This document shows, one piece after another, positions 9,532-20,837 of a stretch of DNA of 64,000 nucleotides. A program made the position numbers and the translations under genes. The notes beneath the pieces were generated by a model that was not told the DNA's origin, made no database searches, and saw only the letters and a list, made by a program, of their open reading frames with translations. Position 1 is the stretch's first letter. Each line of letters begins with the position of its first letter. Origin of the DNA: Bedellia somnulentella (Eukaryota; Arthropoda; Insecta; Lepidoptera; Bedelliidae); the NCBI GenBank assembly GCA_963576735.1, contig OY755176.1:10277423-10341422 (forward strand), read 5' to 3'.

Positions 9532-10040
9532 ATTTAAGTAAAATTACCCGTACTGAGTCCTACATTGAACTTCGACACTCTGCTCACAAAATTGCTGGCC
9601 ATACGTATTAATGGGACAAAACTCTCGGGTGAGTTGTGCTTAGTTTTAGAAAAAGAATTATTAATTAAGAATTTGTCGGGTGAGTAGCGTTTGCGAAGCC
9701 ATAGGTATAAAGCTTTCGGTCCAAAATCCGAGTGTCTAAAGAAAGAAAAAATCAATTATGGACCAAAGTTCAGAAAAGGGCCGTTTAAAATGGAACTACG
9801 TGGAAACTCACGGGAAACTTAGTGACAATAGAATAGTTTATAACAAAAGTTCCACCACAACAAAATTATTTGTCGAAGAACCTTTTGATACGTATTTCTT
9901 ATAATGTTCAATATTTTGTTAACTGTACCTCACACTAGCGGTATAAGTTTAGGGCTAAGCTTCGAATATTAAAAGTGAATGGTCTATCCTTGGTCATATG
10001 CGTATTAAATAAGATGATTTAGTATAGATTTGGCTACCTA
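9532..10040. other. Nothing recognised
   Basis: No repeat or coding motif identified. Confidence 0.5.
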
Positions 10041-10095
10041 CCTATATACTCACGGCTAATAATCCTCAAAAGTGGTAGCTAGAACGTCGAATGGA
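10041..10095 (-). repeat. S2 3' fragment
   Basis: TATATACTCACGGCTAATAA..TCAAAAGTGGTAGCTAGA matches the minus-strand S2 terminus. Confidence 0.55.
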
Positions 10096-10148
10096 AAAAA
10101 AACTCAGTTAATTTTGATAAAGTTGTAAAGGAAAAATGAAAATAAAAG

Positions 10149-10290
10149 TTACCTACTTATACTCACGCCCATTATTCCTATTGGAATAGGCAGGGACTAT
10201 CGATCCCCACTTAGAACGATCTTGACAAATCTCCCTTGTATCACTTACATTCATTATTCTTTTCATAGAAGCTCTTTTATTCTTCTCGAT
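10149..10290 (-). repeat. LINE-alpha 3' fragment
   Basis: ACTTATACTCACGCCCATTA, GGAATAGGCAGGGACTATCG and CTTTTATTCTTC match the LINE-alpha end in reverse orientation, with about one change in six by eye. Confidence 0.75.
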
Positions 10291-10682
10291 TTATAAGAAT
10301 GTTTTCTATCCGTTCCAAAAATTGGTTGGTACTAAGTCTCCAGCCAAATAACACAACGATAAGTCTCATATCTCCTTTACCAATTTGCGGTGAAATACTA
10401 TAAAAAACTTATTTTCTTTACCTATTTTAACAACTCATTTTACTTTCAGGAATAGTATCCGCAGTTGTAGTTGAAAATTCGAAAATCTATAAAATAACTA
10501 CGTAAAAACAGATCTTAAAAGAACTTTACACGAACCCAATGCAGATAATAATTAAGCTATACATAGGTACAAAAATAGTCAAGGTATAGTCGTAGTAAAA
10601 CAAACTGCATACACGCCTAGCATCTCTTTATAATACTTGCGGTTCCTGATGGCACTAACAGAAACATGATTGATATACATCA
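10291..10682. other. Nothing recognised
   Basis: No repeat or coding motif identified. Confidence 0.45.
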
Positions 10683-10694
10683 ATGATAACAAGG

Positions 10695-10924
10695 ATTGCT
10701 GTGTAGTGCCGGCTTAGAATACCGCTACCCCTTTGTACCCACGGGTGTCGTAAGAAGCGACTAAGAGTATTGGGGCTTTTTATTGGATTTTTGGGCGATG
10801 CGGTTGGAGACCCATCACTATAAACTTTTATTTTTACCATCTTTTCCCCACTCAACTTCCAAAAGTGGCTGAGGAATTTATAATTCCTTAGCTCTGGCTA
10901 CCCCTTCTATGTATGTATGTATGT
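10695..10924 (+). mobile_element. S2 element with 12-bp TSD
   Basis: Runs from CTGTGTAGTGCCGGCTTAGA to the TATG tail. ATGATAACAAGG at 10683-10694 and 10925-10936 is the target-site duplication. It lacks the AGGGATTTATAGCCGTGAG segment just before the tail. Confidence 0.9.
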
Positions 10925-10936
10925 ATGATAACAAGG

Positions 10937-11205
10937 CTTTTGTGGCTTAGATACAAGTAGCTGATTAAATTGAATGAAATCACCAAATCATTTACCAATG
11001 CAGCGTGAAATCTCTGACATTCCAAAAATGCGCTTGTACTTCCTTGTTTGGCGCCAACACATAATTACGTAGGTAATTAGGCATAACTTAAATAATTTAG
11101 TATAAAGGTTGTATGGGAAGGTTGATTATTTTCATTTTTGTGATTTTTCGATAATTGATTTTTATTTCTACATTCCAAAATATTATAATGATTTATATGA
11201 AAAAC
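10937..11205. other. Nothing recognised
   Basis: No feature seen. Confidence 0.4.
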
Positions 11206-11216
11206 ATATATATTAA

Positions 11217-11595
11217 CGATGTGATAACTCAATGGGTAGAACACCGGTTAACGTGCAAGCGACTAGTGTTCAAATCCCAGGTCGGGCCTACACCAATTTG
11301 TCTTATCTAAAGACATATGTGTGGTTAATTTATCATGGTTGTTAACGGTGAGGGAAAACATCGTGAGGAAACCCACATGACTGAGTTGTACTTAGTCATG
11401 TGACAGTGTATTCGCACAAAAACGGCGATTGGCCTGCCCCCTATCACGTGAGTACACTGTCCATGCAAAACGTGGGTACTCTGAACACCAGGTGACAAAG
11501 TCACGTGATGTTCAGAAGTATTATTACCTCTGCCAACCCCTTCGGGGATATTCGGCGTGAACGTTTATGTTATGTTATGTTATATATATATATAT
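11217..11595 (+). mobile_element. S1a SINE, full length
   Basis: Complete from the head (GATAACTCAATGGGTAGAAC, TGTTCAAATCCCAGG B-box-like) to GGCGTGAACGTTTATGTTATG and a TA-rich tail. ATATATATTAA at 11206-11216 and 11596-11606 fits a target-site duplication, although the AT-repeat nature of the tail makes the right copy less certain. Confidence 0.85.
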
Positions 11596-11606
11596 ATATA
11601 TATTAA

Positions 11607-11865
11607 AATAATGAAGGCGTTTTGAAGGCAATTATAGTAAATGAGCAATGAGAATTAAAGATCAAATTTTATCCGTTTCATTTGTGAACTTGACAAAAAC
11701 ACTTATATTTGCAAATGCGATAACATTGCAATAGCAGACAAAAAGTAAAATAGGTGATATATTAAATACTTCAATTAATATGATCATACATATACGTACA
11801 TATAACTCAAACTCAAACTCTAACTTATATTGCATACCATAGACACCATAGAGTACAAATAGTAC
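11607..11865. other. Nothing recognised
   Basis: AT-rich; the 74-codon minus-strand frame here has no recognisable domain. Confidence 0.4.
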
Positions 11866-12090
11866 AATATACTCACGGCCATACATACCAAAAAGGGGTA
11901 GCGAGAGCTAAAGATCTAGAAACTCCTCAGCCACATTTGGAAGTTGATTGGGGACAAGATGGTCTCCACTCCAACCATATCGCCCAAAAACCACTTAAAA
12001 ACGCCCTTACAAATGACTCTTAGCTGCCTCTCACGACACCTGTGGGTAGAAAGGGATAGTGACATTCCAAGCCGGGCACTACACAATCGT
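11866..12090 (-). mobile_element. S2 element, diverged
   Basis: Minus strand from GCCCGGCTTGGAATGTCACT through ACCCACAGGTGTCGTGAGAG to CTACCCCTTTTTGG and GGCCGTGAGTATAT. The TATG tail is lost. Confidence 0.8.
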
Positions 12091-12414
12091 CATTTAAATA
12101 AGAAAAACAATTATTTGAATATTTTCCTTAACCTTTTCAACTACGCAGTTGTGTAAAAAACAACCTTCTGGATTCAAAACAAATTAGGAGGAAGCAAATA
12201 TTGGAAAAGCATAATAGAACATCGTCAATACTTACTCGGTTCAATTATAAAATTGTACTTTAATAGCATGACTTGCAAAGAATTATTATTTTCATTGATC
12301 TTTAGAAGATGTCTTTGTTGCAATGATGAGGTTACTAGTAAGTGCAACTTTGAAGTTGCGAGCTCAAAGCCCTAGAAAAAGTAATATTTTATTTACATGC
12401 TTACATATATATTA
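12091..12414. other. Little recognisable; weak tRNA-like stretch
   Basis: TTGCAATGATGAGGTTACTA followed by GTTGCGAGCTCAAAGCCC at about 12318-12375 faintly resembles a tRNA-type head with A and B boxes, but no stems can be drawn with confidence. Confidence 0.25.
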
Positions 12415-12690
12415 CGCTATGATTTCCCATTGAAGTGAGCTGAGGCTAGCGACCACGACATAGTACAGCCAAGTCATACCTCTCGAGTCTTTTTTACATT
12501 CATCAATATTTTCCTATATGTTTATATTTCTCATAATTTATTTGAACCTTTTTTACGTTTGTCGTTCTTTTCCTATTTGCCTTTATTCTTCACACTCAGA
12601 ACGCCTGACTTTGACTGATGCACATTCTCTGATCTGAGTGTGTCCTCTGTCGTCGTTCTTTACTAATGTTACCGCTTACATTAAGTACAT
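12415..12690 (-). repeat. LINE-alpha fragment, degenerate
   Basis: CCATTGAAGTGAGCTGAGGC, TACATTCATCAATATTTTCC and CTTCACACTCAGAACGCCTG follow the minus-strand LINE-alpha order from the 3' end inward, with an extra repeated block. Confidence 0.55.
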
Positions 12691-12860
12691 AAAATTATTA
12701 GGATTTTTCAAAAAATATTAAGAATTTCCACTCAAGTATATTGTTAAGTATTTTTATGAGCCATGTATTTATTGTTTTTGGCATGTTGCATATAATATAA
12801 ATATTCAAAAAACATTAAGACCCTTCAGTCTAAACACTTGTATTAGGTAGATAGTAATAA

Positions 12861-13256
12861 TGCCTCCACAAGCGCAAGTAACTTGCGCAGGTTGAGGCAC
12901 CAGTGCGGGTTACATGCATCATGTGAACAGCGTTCAAAATCGTGGTCAAGTGACTCGCACACATTAAATGCAAAGTCACCCGCGCAACCAACTAACCTGC
13001 GAACTATGCGGCGCGCCTCGGGTACTCATACTGATAAAATTTATACGCATATACAAGGCAAATAAAGTAGTTCTTGACCGCAAATAAATAAGTTACGAGT
13101 ATTCTTTGCACAGGTAAATTTTAAATTATTGACGCTAATTTGAACCACCATATGCAAGTTCAAGCGTGGAACTAGAACAGGTAGCTTGGGAATGTTACTT
13201 GCGCATGTAACCTGCTCCAGATACTAACAGAACCTACGTGCGTTTTGTAGAAGCAC
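12861..13256. mobile_element. Possible hAT-like MITE with subterminal repeats
   Basis: Imperfect terminal inverted repeats (TGCCTCCACAAGCGCAAGTA at the left; reverse complement of the right end reads TGCTTCTACAAAACGCACGT). Inside each end the words CTTGCGC and GGTTAC/GTAACC recur in both orientations (12868-12910, 12950-13005, 13190-13215). Clusters of short subterminal repeats are common in hAT elements. No 8-bp target duplication is clear and no transposase is present. Confidence 0.35.
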
Positions 13257-13454
13257 CCAAGGAATCCAAATTTCTATCAACCATTCCTGAAAATAATATT
13301 TTGGTTCTTTCTTTCTTAACCGGATACTTTAAATTACTGTATTAATAATTTAAAGATAAAATTTCATAAAATCAAAATATTTTTTAATACTAGAAACCGC
13401 TCTAGTTTTGGGATTAAAGAAATAAGCTCGAAAATCTGAACACAAAAATATACA

Positions 13455-13585
13455 TCTTAATCTGACAGCTGGTCAGGGTCTTCATATTTGATGGTTATTT
13501 GGCGTGAAGGGGAATTGATATTATTATCGATAAACATTTGTCCATTATATACCTGTGGTAAAATTTTCCTTGTCTTCTCCGAAAC
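13455..13585 (-). pseudogene. C-terminal fragment of a retroelement-type protein
   Basis: The minus strand encodes about 40 residues ending at a stop near 13460, including KTRKILPQVYNG, QMFIDNN and PSRQITIKYEDPDQLSD. The order (a hydrophobic-glycine strand, FI-D/N turn, I-I-hydrophobic strand, then a D-D-L end) resembles the C-terminus of proteins carried by insect retroelements. The recall is from general pattern only. No upstream part is readable, so it is a remnant. Confidence 0.35.
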
Positions 13586-14699
13586 CAATTAGAGCAGGAT
13601 TTATGACACGATTTTGTTAAGAAATCGGACCATTAATAACTAATTAAGTGCTGTGTACGTGATATCGTATTAGTATTCCAATGTGATTGGCATTAGAAAT
13701 GATTGCTATAACCATTAGAAATCATGAACTGTTTATTTTCAATAGACCACAAAAATGTTTGGTCACTTAGTTTATACTTATATTGTTGAGTTCGATTTGG
13801 CTACTAATTTTATAGTGTCAGCGCCAAAAAAATGTGCATGTGAAGAATGATTTTGTTCAAATCGATGAAACTGTAATTTCTTTAATTATTATTTTAAATA
13901 AAATTAAATATGTAAAATTTATATCTTAGAACTATTAAGAACTATTTACAACTAATTACAATAAAGTGACTCAGACTGCCATAAACATTGAGAGCAGAAC
14001 ATTTACTTGCAGCAAAGTCAAACTAAGCCAGTAAACATTATATGACCCATATTTTAACATAACTATAACTTACACTAGATTGAAACACATTTTATTTCTC
14101 ACAAATAAAAGAGCACAATCTTAGCCCACGCTGTTAATCTAGATTTTCTTTGGAAGTTAGAAACTATGAGGATCAGACTGTTTTAATTTCAATTCCTTAT
14201 ACCTTTTCACACGATCATGTGTGCCAGAAAGATGTCATGTAGTTTTCATAATATAAAGTGAATTACAATACCATACAATTCACCCCGGTGTAGTGGCAAT
14301 AATGTATGCCTAAAAAACGTCTATGATCAGATATAATATGGCTTCTAAAAACTAAAAGTAACTAATATAAAATATCGGGGTTACTGAACTAGGATGGAAA
14401 AATATAATTAAAAACATTTGTTAGTGTGCATGACTTGAGTATTTTTTGATATTGGTTTTGAGGGCAAAGACCGTAATTTCCGTGTTACAGGGAAGACCCA
14501 TCCTTCATCTCACGACTAAATCCACATACGTAAACACATCATTATACTTTGAAAAACTACTTAATATTTTGAAGTGCATTTTTATGCTCATCGCAATTCT
14601 AGAGAGTTATGAATGACGCATTTAATTATATAAATTAGTCATTTAAAATTAATTTGGATGATAGGAAATATACAAGTAGTGTTGACATAGAAAAGTACT
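13586..14699. other. Nothing recognised
   Basis: About 1.1 kb of AT-rich DNA with no repeat family, palindrome or coding motif that I can identify. Candidate single-copy spacer. Confidence 0.5.
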
Positions 14700-14899
14700 A
14701 CCCAATTTCTTCCCGTGTGTGTTCGTAAAAGGCAGTTAAGGGTTTCATTAATTTAAAAAAATGTGCGATGCGGTTGGAGACCCATCAAACCTTTGTTTTA
14801 CAATCTTAACCCCACACAACTTCCACAAGTGGCTGAGGAATATCGTATTCTGAAGCTTTGGCTACGCTTTTTAGATATTTAAAGCCGTGAGTATATGTA
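14700..14899 (+). mobile_element. S2 element, partial
   Basis: From TTCTTCCCGTGTGTGTTCGT to AAAGCCGTGAGTATATGTA. The internal hairpin reads GAATA-TCG-TATTC here, so the stem is kept although both strands differ from the usual GGAATT/AATTCC. The 5' 40 bases are missing. A mariner fragment abuts the tail. Confidence 0.8.
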
Positions 14900-15529
14900 C
14901 TAGGGGCGTTCAATAAAAAGTGAGAATGAGTATGAAGCGATTATATTTTTTTTTAATATTATTTTATTTTTCTATGTAGTCATCTTTAAGGTTTATAGGC
15001 TTGGTATATCTTTTTTGAAAACCTAAAATTCCCTTATTAAAATAATCTCCTTCCTGGTCCCTTAAAAAATCACGTACGGCGGCGATTACTTTGTCATCAT
15101 GTTCAAATTTCTGGCCCCTGAGATGTTCCTTTAACCGCAGAAACAGGTAGAAATAACTGGGATCAAGTTCCGGTTAATACGGAGGATGTTCTATCAATTC
15201 GAAGCTAGATTCTTTAATTGCAGCCATCGCAACTCTCTCAACTCATCGTAAAACAAAATAATTTTAGTTAGTTTGCGACGCCGTTTCTCGCGTATTTCCT
15301 TACGAAACTTTTTAATTTGTTCTGCATAGAAAGTCCACTTAACAATGGCTCTATCATTCAGGTATTCGATCATTACTACGCCTTGGTTGTCCCAGAAAAG
15401 AGAGCCCATCTTCTTACCGGCGGAGGAAATTGTCTTAAATTTCATTGGAGTAGGAGATGATGGTCTTTTCCAAGTCATGGACTGTTGTTTTGTTACCGTG
15501 TTATAATTGTGAAGCCATGTTTTGTGCAT
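14900..15529 (-). pseudogene. Mariner transposase fragment, C-terminal half (M5)
   Basis: On the minus strand: KTWLHNYNTVTKQQSM, then SAGKKMGSLFWDNQGVVMIE, KEKRRRKLTKI-like, a damaged second catalytic block (LFYDELRE, where HDNA is expected), EHPPY-stop-PELDPSYFYLF (third block), LKEHLRGQKF and a final DDYIEK stop. The end near 14900 reads TAGGGGCGTTCAATAAAAAG, a mariner-type terminus. The N-terminal half and the other terminus are missing. This family differs from M1/M2 and M3. Confidence 0.8.
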
Positions 15530-16310
15530 AGCTATGAATCGAGCAAAAAACGGGCAGAATCTTGTTGTATCAAATCCAAACAGAGAAATTCATTCGTTTT
15601 ATATACATTCTCCTATATGCAAATTCGTACACATCACTATCACAGCCACTACTATGAGCGCCATTTTGTAACTAAAAAATACGACAATTGTAACGCTAGC
15701 CCTCACGCTAGCCTGACACAGCCTCGATCTCATGTCAATAATTTCCGACAAATCTACAAATATGTCGAGTTGGAAAAATTATCCTTGTTTCAAAATATAA
15801 TTGTAATTAGATTAAGTTGTCGACAATTGTAACATAATGCCTGTCATGTTTAGAAGTATTTCTATACGAAATATTTTTCAAACTTATCTGTTGTCACCTA
15901 TCACTGACATATATTAACCGACATATGTCACTGACAATTGTCATTTTGTTGAAATAGGGGAATTACCGCAAAACATGGCGTTACTATTCTCAGACTTTCC
16001 CATCGTCCAATTTCTTCTCTTTTAGTCCTTAAGTAATTGATAAAAACCATTGAGAACTTATGTAAATAGAAAAGAAACAAAGAATGTCATTTTCCGTTGG
16101 GGTTAGGGGTTTAGTTTATTGACACTGACTTAGCGAAGCAAATGTATGGCCAACAAAAGTCAGAACATTGAATTAATCAATCAGGGTGCAGGGACAACTT
16201 ATTTTGAAAATTCGTTTTTAGTGGATATTTTTCAGCAATTTTTGTAGGATTTTTTTTCCCAAATTTCTTCTCTTATTTAGTATTAAGCGCTCTATGATAA
16301 AAAAAAAATA
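15530..16310. other. Nothing recognised
   Basis: May include decayed 5' parts of the neighbouring mariner; TGTAACGCTAGCCC...GGCTAGCGTT-type words near 15690 hint at an old inverted repeat. Otherwise unassigned. Confidence 0.35.
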
Positions 16311-16443
16311 TACTAGCTGACCCGACAGACTTCGTACCGTAAATTTGCCTATGCTAAACTTTAGGCGTTTTTTTCCGTTACTCTGAGTTCAATCAGGCGT
16401 GAATATTTTATTGGTTAATTTTTCCGGCATAAAAAGTATCCTA
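16311..16443 (+). repeat. Old dispersed repeat, interrupted
   Basis: TACTAGCTGACCCGACAGAC...CATAAAAAGTATCCTA is a common insect repeat start. It continues 1.3 kb later at 17732 (AAAAAGTATCCTATGTTATA to about 17790), after two nested insertions. Confidence 0.6.
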
Positions 16444-16689
16444 CATACATACATACATACATATACTCACGGCTATAAATCCCAGGGAGGGGTAGCCAGA
16501 GCTGAAGAATTAGAAATTCCTCAGCCACTTTTGGAAATTTGAGTGGGGAAAAGATAGTAAAAATAAAGGTTGTTGGTGATGGGTCTCCAACCGCATCGCC
16601 CAAAAATCCCTTAATAGCCCCATACCGTTAGTCGCCTCTTACGTACACCCACCGGAAGAAATGGGGTAGTGCTATTCTAAACCTATCCT
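16444..16689 (-). mobile_element. S2 element with 13-bp TSD
   Basis: Full-length minus-strand S2 with CATA tail repeats at 16444-16460. AAAAAGTATCCTA flanks it at 16431-16443 and 16690-16702. A third copy of the same 13 nt is at 17732-17744. Confidence 0.9.
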
Positions 16690-16702
16690 AAAAAGTATCC
16701 TA

Positions 16703-17731
16703 TATATAATAATAATCGGGATTAACCAACGAATATTTTACATCACTTGGTTATTCTTTATCACACACTTATAAACATATCACGTAAGTGATTTAAAAAT
16801 ATTATTATTTTATTTTATTTTCTTAGGAAGATTTACAGACAAAATTATACAATATAGAGGTAAAATAGATCGTCCTATGCTATTAACAAATCTCCACAGA
16901 TAGAATGTTAACAAACAAAAACATAGACAAAAAAGATCGAGGAATAGTTAATTGATTGTGCAATAATTTTATATTACGTAGGTACGTACATATCACGAGG
17001 TGTTAAAATAACTTTGCGTCATTAATCGCTTTATGGTGGCAATGCTGGTGCAAAATAGGTCAACATCAAGAGATAGTTCATTAAATTTAGCTGGAGTTCG
17101 TATTAAGAAGGAATTCTTACGATAATTAGTACAGGCTGTAGGAACAGACAGTACAGGACGTAGTCTCAGTCCAAGCTGGTTAGACCGCAAGGAGATGCGC
17201 GCGAGTAGTTCTGGTGTGTCCATGGTGCCTCTTGCAATGTTAGCCAGGAAGCAGATATCGCTTATATCCCTTCTAATATTTAGTGGGAGGAAGTGATATC
17301 TAGAGCAGCGGTGGTTGTAATCAGCAGAACGCTGTCGAGTTTTAAAGTCAAGATACCGCAGAAATCTCCTCTGTATACCTTCAATACGTAAATTATAAAT
17401 ATTATAATTTGGGTTCCATACCTGTGTTGCGTATTCCAAATGGCTGCGTACAAACGAACAGTATATAATTTTTATAGCTTTTATATTAGAAAAGTTGGAA
17501 CATGTTCGCATAAGAAAACCAAGGGCTTTAGAAGATTTCGCGACAATACTTTCAATGTGTTTATCAAATATTAATTTTGAATCAAATATGACGCCTAGAT
17601 CCCTTATAGACTCTACTTTAGCTACATATTGGTCATTCAGATAATAAGCAAAATTAACAATGAACTTTTTTCGGGTAAAGCATTCGTTGGTTAATGTTAA
17701 TGTCTACAAACCGCGAGAGTTTAAAAAGTGT
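16703..17731 (-). mobile_element. LINE-gamma, 5'-truncated insertion
   Basis: Non-LTR retrotransposon 3' part lying between two copies of AAAAAGTATCCTA (16690-16702 and 17732-17744). Its 3' end on the minus strand is at about 16703 in an ATT/TAA-rich run. It is inserted in the old dispersed repeat; the S2 later used the left copy of the duplication. Confidence 0.7.
16993..17703 (-). pseudogene. LINE-gamma reverse transcriptase C-terminal region
   Basis: About 235 open codons without a start. Motifs in order are RDLGVIFDSKLIFDKHI, KSSKALGFLMRTC, IIYCSFVRSHLEYATQVWNP, IEGIQRRFLRYL, then RSADYNHRCSRYHFLPLNIR and a PAKFNELS end. This is the thumb and C-terminal region of Jockey/CR1-related non-LTR reverse transcriptases. 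Upstream, KLSRFVDININQ-like residues occur in another frame, so the frame was broken at about 17703. Catalytic motifs are absent. Confidence 0.8.
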
Positions 17732-17790
17732 AAAAAGTATCCTATGTTATAATTTGGGTCAATTTGATTTTAAATAAATTTTGAAGATAT

Positions 17791-18298
17791 AATTTAGATT
17801 TTATTTTGAATTTGTCCTGACAAGATACTTATAACGCCATCTACAGAATAAATGTGCAACTTTCGTAATATAGTTTGATGTTAGTGTAGTTTACAATATT
17901 GCGAAATAGTACACCAGCAATCCAATAGATGGTGCTATTGAATTCTAATCTAACTATGCACAAAAATTGTATTAATATATGGCACGATTAAAAAAAAATG
18001 TACACCCCCTGGTTTTTACACTGTCCCAGCGTGGATGTTCCAGTTCCAAAAGTTAGATGATTTTGGGAAGTTATGTGTAGCTACATTTTTATGGCAGAAG
18101 TATTTTTAAATGAAAGCTTATTTAATAAACTAACACTACAATAAATATCAAATAATTATAATGAGAATTGTAGTAAATAAACATATATTTCGCTCTGATG
18201 ACATAATTTTTGAGTGTCCCACCAACAATTTAATACAAACAAAACGTGTTTGCTAATGTTTTTTATACGAAAACCCTTCCTAAATTTATTTATTAGTA
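17791..18298. other. Nothing recognised
   Basis: AT-rich; unassigned. Confidence 0.45.
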
Positions 18299-18345
18299 CT
18301 AATTCCCACATGAGGTTTTCATGACAAAAACATTCAAATTATGGT
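18299..18345 (+). repeat. S3 end fragment
   Basis: CTAATTCCCACATGAGGTTT and CATGACAAAAACATTCAAAT match the terminal block of the S3 elements at 7871 and 53440. Confidence 0.55.
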
Positions 18346-19090
18346 AATTATCCTTTCCTTACCCTGTTTAAGAATGAGTAGCACTGAATATACGTAATAC
18401 AATAGATATGCAATCTAGAAATTATTGATGCTCAGAAAAATCATCTACACAGAAATTAAGTAAGAAGTATAATGTCATCGCGAAGTTATGCTTGGTGACT
18501 GCATTTGTCTTCATTGGTTATGTTTTTGATAACTACCCAGAAAGAAAGGTCGTATTATTTAACAACATTTAATTTTATAAGTAATTTAATTATTTACAAT
18601 TAATTTAAATTTTAAGTATTATTTTATCCTTACTGCTGTGTTGTGTCTGTGTGTAGTAGCTGTGTAGTCAGGTAAATATGTTTTGTGCATTATTTTAATA
18701 TAACGCACGGTATTGCCATCGAAAACATATTAACGTGCGTAGTCTTGTACGTTAACTACTAAGTAAAGTTACTCTTATTTTTAGTCACCTTTCGCACCTG
18801 GTACCTGCCCAGGTGACACTGTGCAAACTTCACAAACACGCAGGTATACAGAGTACATGAGACACTACTGAGAACTTAAAGTTTCATCTTTTAGAAAATA
18901 AGTTATGTCTTATCGCTCTGGGATCTTACTCTATACGTAAAAAAAGTCTGTCACCACAGTTTTTCTAACTTATGATCTGATGAGGTTTACACTAAACTTA
19001 AGAAAACTCTGGCGTTAAGTCATTTCTATGAGTTATTAAATACACACCACACCAATGCAAATATATAATTGAATTATCAATTTTAATAAT
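18346..19090. other. Nothing recognised
   Basis: Unassigned AT-rich DNA. Confidence 0.45.
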
Positions 19091-19308
19091 ATCTGTGTAG
19101 TGTCTTAGAAAAGAGCTACGGATTTCTACTTTATGGTGATCGTAAGAGGCGACTAAGTGTTTAGGGGCTTTTTAAGTGATTTTTGGGCGAAATGGTAGGA
19201 GACCCGTCACCAACGATACTTTATTTCTACCATCTTGTCTCCTATCGATTTTCAAATGTGGCTAAAGAGTTTCTAGCTCAATGTATGTATATGTATGATG
19301 GTATGTAT
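19091..19308 (+). mobile_element. S2 element, diverged
   Basis: CTGTGTAGTGTCTTAGAAAA through GTAAGAGGCGACTAAGTGTT and AGGAGACCCGTCACCAACGA to a short TATG tail. The block between GAGTTTCTAGCTC and the tail is deleted. Confidence 0.8.
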
Positions 19309-19688
19309 TTTGACTTGATGCAAATATCTATTTAAACTGTTATTATACTGAGGATATATATTAATATTGTCTGTCTATGATATTATTATACTGAAACTAC
19401 AAGGAAATTATATATCGAATTTTGATCACTGGACGATCTGTAGTACTTATTACTTTAATCATTGATATTTTGCCGTGGCAAAGTCAATATATTTATAAAA
19501 AGCATAAAAGATTATGTATATCGAAATGGTAAAGGTATTTTAAAATCACTTAAGACAAAAGGTCCCTCAGTAGAGTCTCAATAAGTTAACCGACTTGATA
19601 TTAAAACTTGTTCGGCGGTTTAACGGGCATCCGCATCAACAAGTAAATATTATATAATTAAATGATTAATGAAAAATTACACGCAGAT
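19309..19688. other. Nothing recognised
   Basis: Unassigned. Confidence 0.4.
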
Positions 19689-19975
19689 CGGCGTAGGTTC
19701 AAATGCCAAAGGTGGTTAATTTATCCTGGTTTTTAACGGTGAGAGAAAATGTGGTGAGGAAACCCACATGGTTAAGTTGTACTTAATCATGTGATAGTGT
19801 ATTCGTACAAAACGGCGATAGGCCTTTTCCGTATCAGGTAAGTAATCTGTTCAAACAAAACGTGGGTACATTGAACAGGTGACAATGTCATATGATATGA
19901 TTTTCAGAAGTATTAGTACCTCTGCTCCCCCTTTGGGGGTATAGGGCATGGACATTTGAGATGAATTGAATTGAG
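19689..19975 (+). mobile_element. S1 SINE, head lost, diverged
   Basis: Starts inside the tRNA-like head (GGCGTAGGTTCAAATGCC) and jumps over the CCTACACC block, then runs to CTTTGGGGGTATAGGGC and a GAATTGAATTGAG tail. Older than most copies by its substitutions. Confidence 0.8.
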
Positions 19976-20369
19976 TATTAATGGAAAAATGCAGTAAAGT
20001 CCCTATTTTAGAGTAAAATCACAAAGCTTGTAAAGTAATGGAACATTTCAAATTAACAAATAAAAACTGAAACTTACAAAATAAATACGAATTAAGAAGT
20101 AAAGTTGCGCGTTATTTTTTTAAACGGACGCCTTTCCACTATTGCTCGTTGAAACCCATTAGTTCTCCAAGCTTAACAAACTTAGTAGCTTCACTAAAAG
20201 GAGAAGTTTTAACAGTGAATTACATTACCAGATTTTTGTAGAATGAAAATGTTTTGCGGGAGATGATGTAGAACCTTCTTATTTAAAAGTAAAGTTTTAA
20301 TAGTTTATTAATGGATTGCTTTTTCCTATTTTTAATAGGTTTTATAATGTAACTTATTTACTTTAACAA
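19976..20369. other. Nothing recognised
   Basis: Unassigned. Confidence 0.4.
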
Positions 20370-20475
20370 ACATACATGTACTCAGAGCTGTGAATCCTAG
20401 AAAAGAGTAGCCAGAGCTCAGCGTCAGTGAGAAAAAGGTTGTACAATAAAGGATTATTCGTGATGGGTCTTCAAC
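20370..20475 (-). repeat. S2 fragment
   Basis: ATGTACTCAGAGCTGTGAAT, AGAGTAGCCAGAGCTCAG and GTGATGGGTCTTCAACA follow the minus-strand S2 order with an internal deletion. Confidence 0.7.
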
Positions 20476-20689
20476 AACTTATTTTATTGTAACATTTTGA
20501 TTTATTTATACTTATTGATTGGTATTTCTATCTTTCACACGTGATTCACGTGATATTAAGAGGAATAAAAGAACTAAAAAAGCTGAGACCTATAGTGAGT
20601 AGAACTAATTTCCTTTTATGATAAAAACAATCTGTGCTTAGAATAAACTTAGAATAGAACTAATCTATACCTTAACGCATTTCAGGTGA

Positions 20690-20830
20690 TTGTAAGACGA
20701 TGTCTCTGGGGTGGAGACTCATCACCAACCATCAACTTCTACAAAATTTTTCACACGCAACTTTAGCTGAGGAGTTTCAAGTTCTGCAGCTCTGCCTACC
20801 CCTTTTTGTAATTTATAGCCGTGAGTATGA
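20690..20830 (+). repeat. S2 fragment
   Basis: GTGGAGACTCATCACCAACC, CTGAGGAGTTTCAAGTTCTG and ATTTATAGCCGTGAGTATGA are S2 interior and 3' end. The next S2 starts 8 bp downstream, probably inserted at this copy's tail. Confidence 0.75.
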
Positions 20831-20837
20831 AGAGGTT

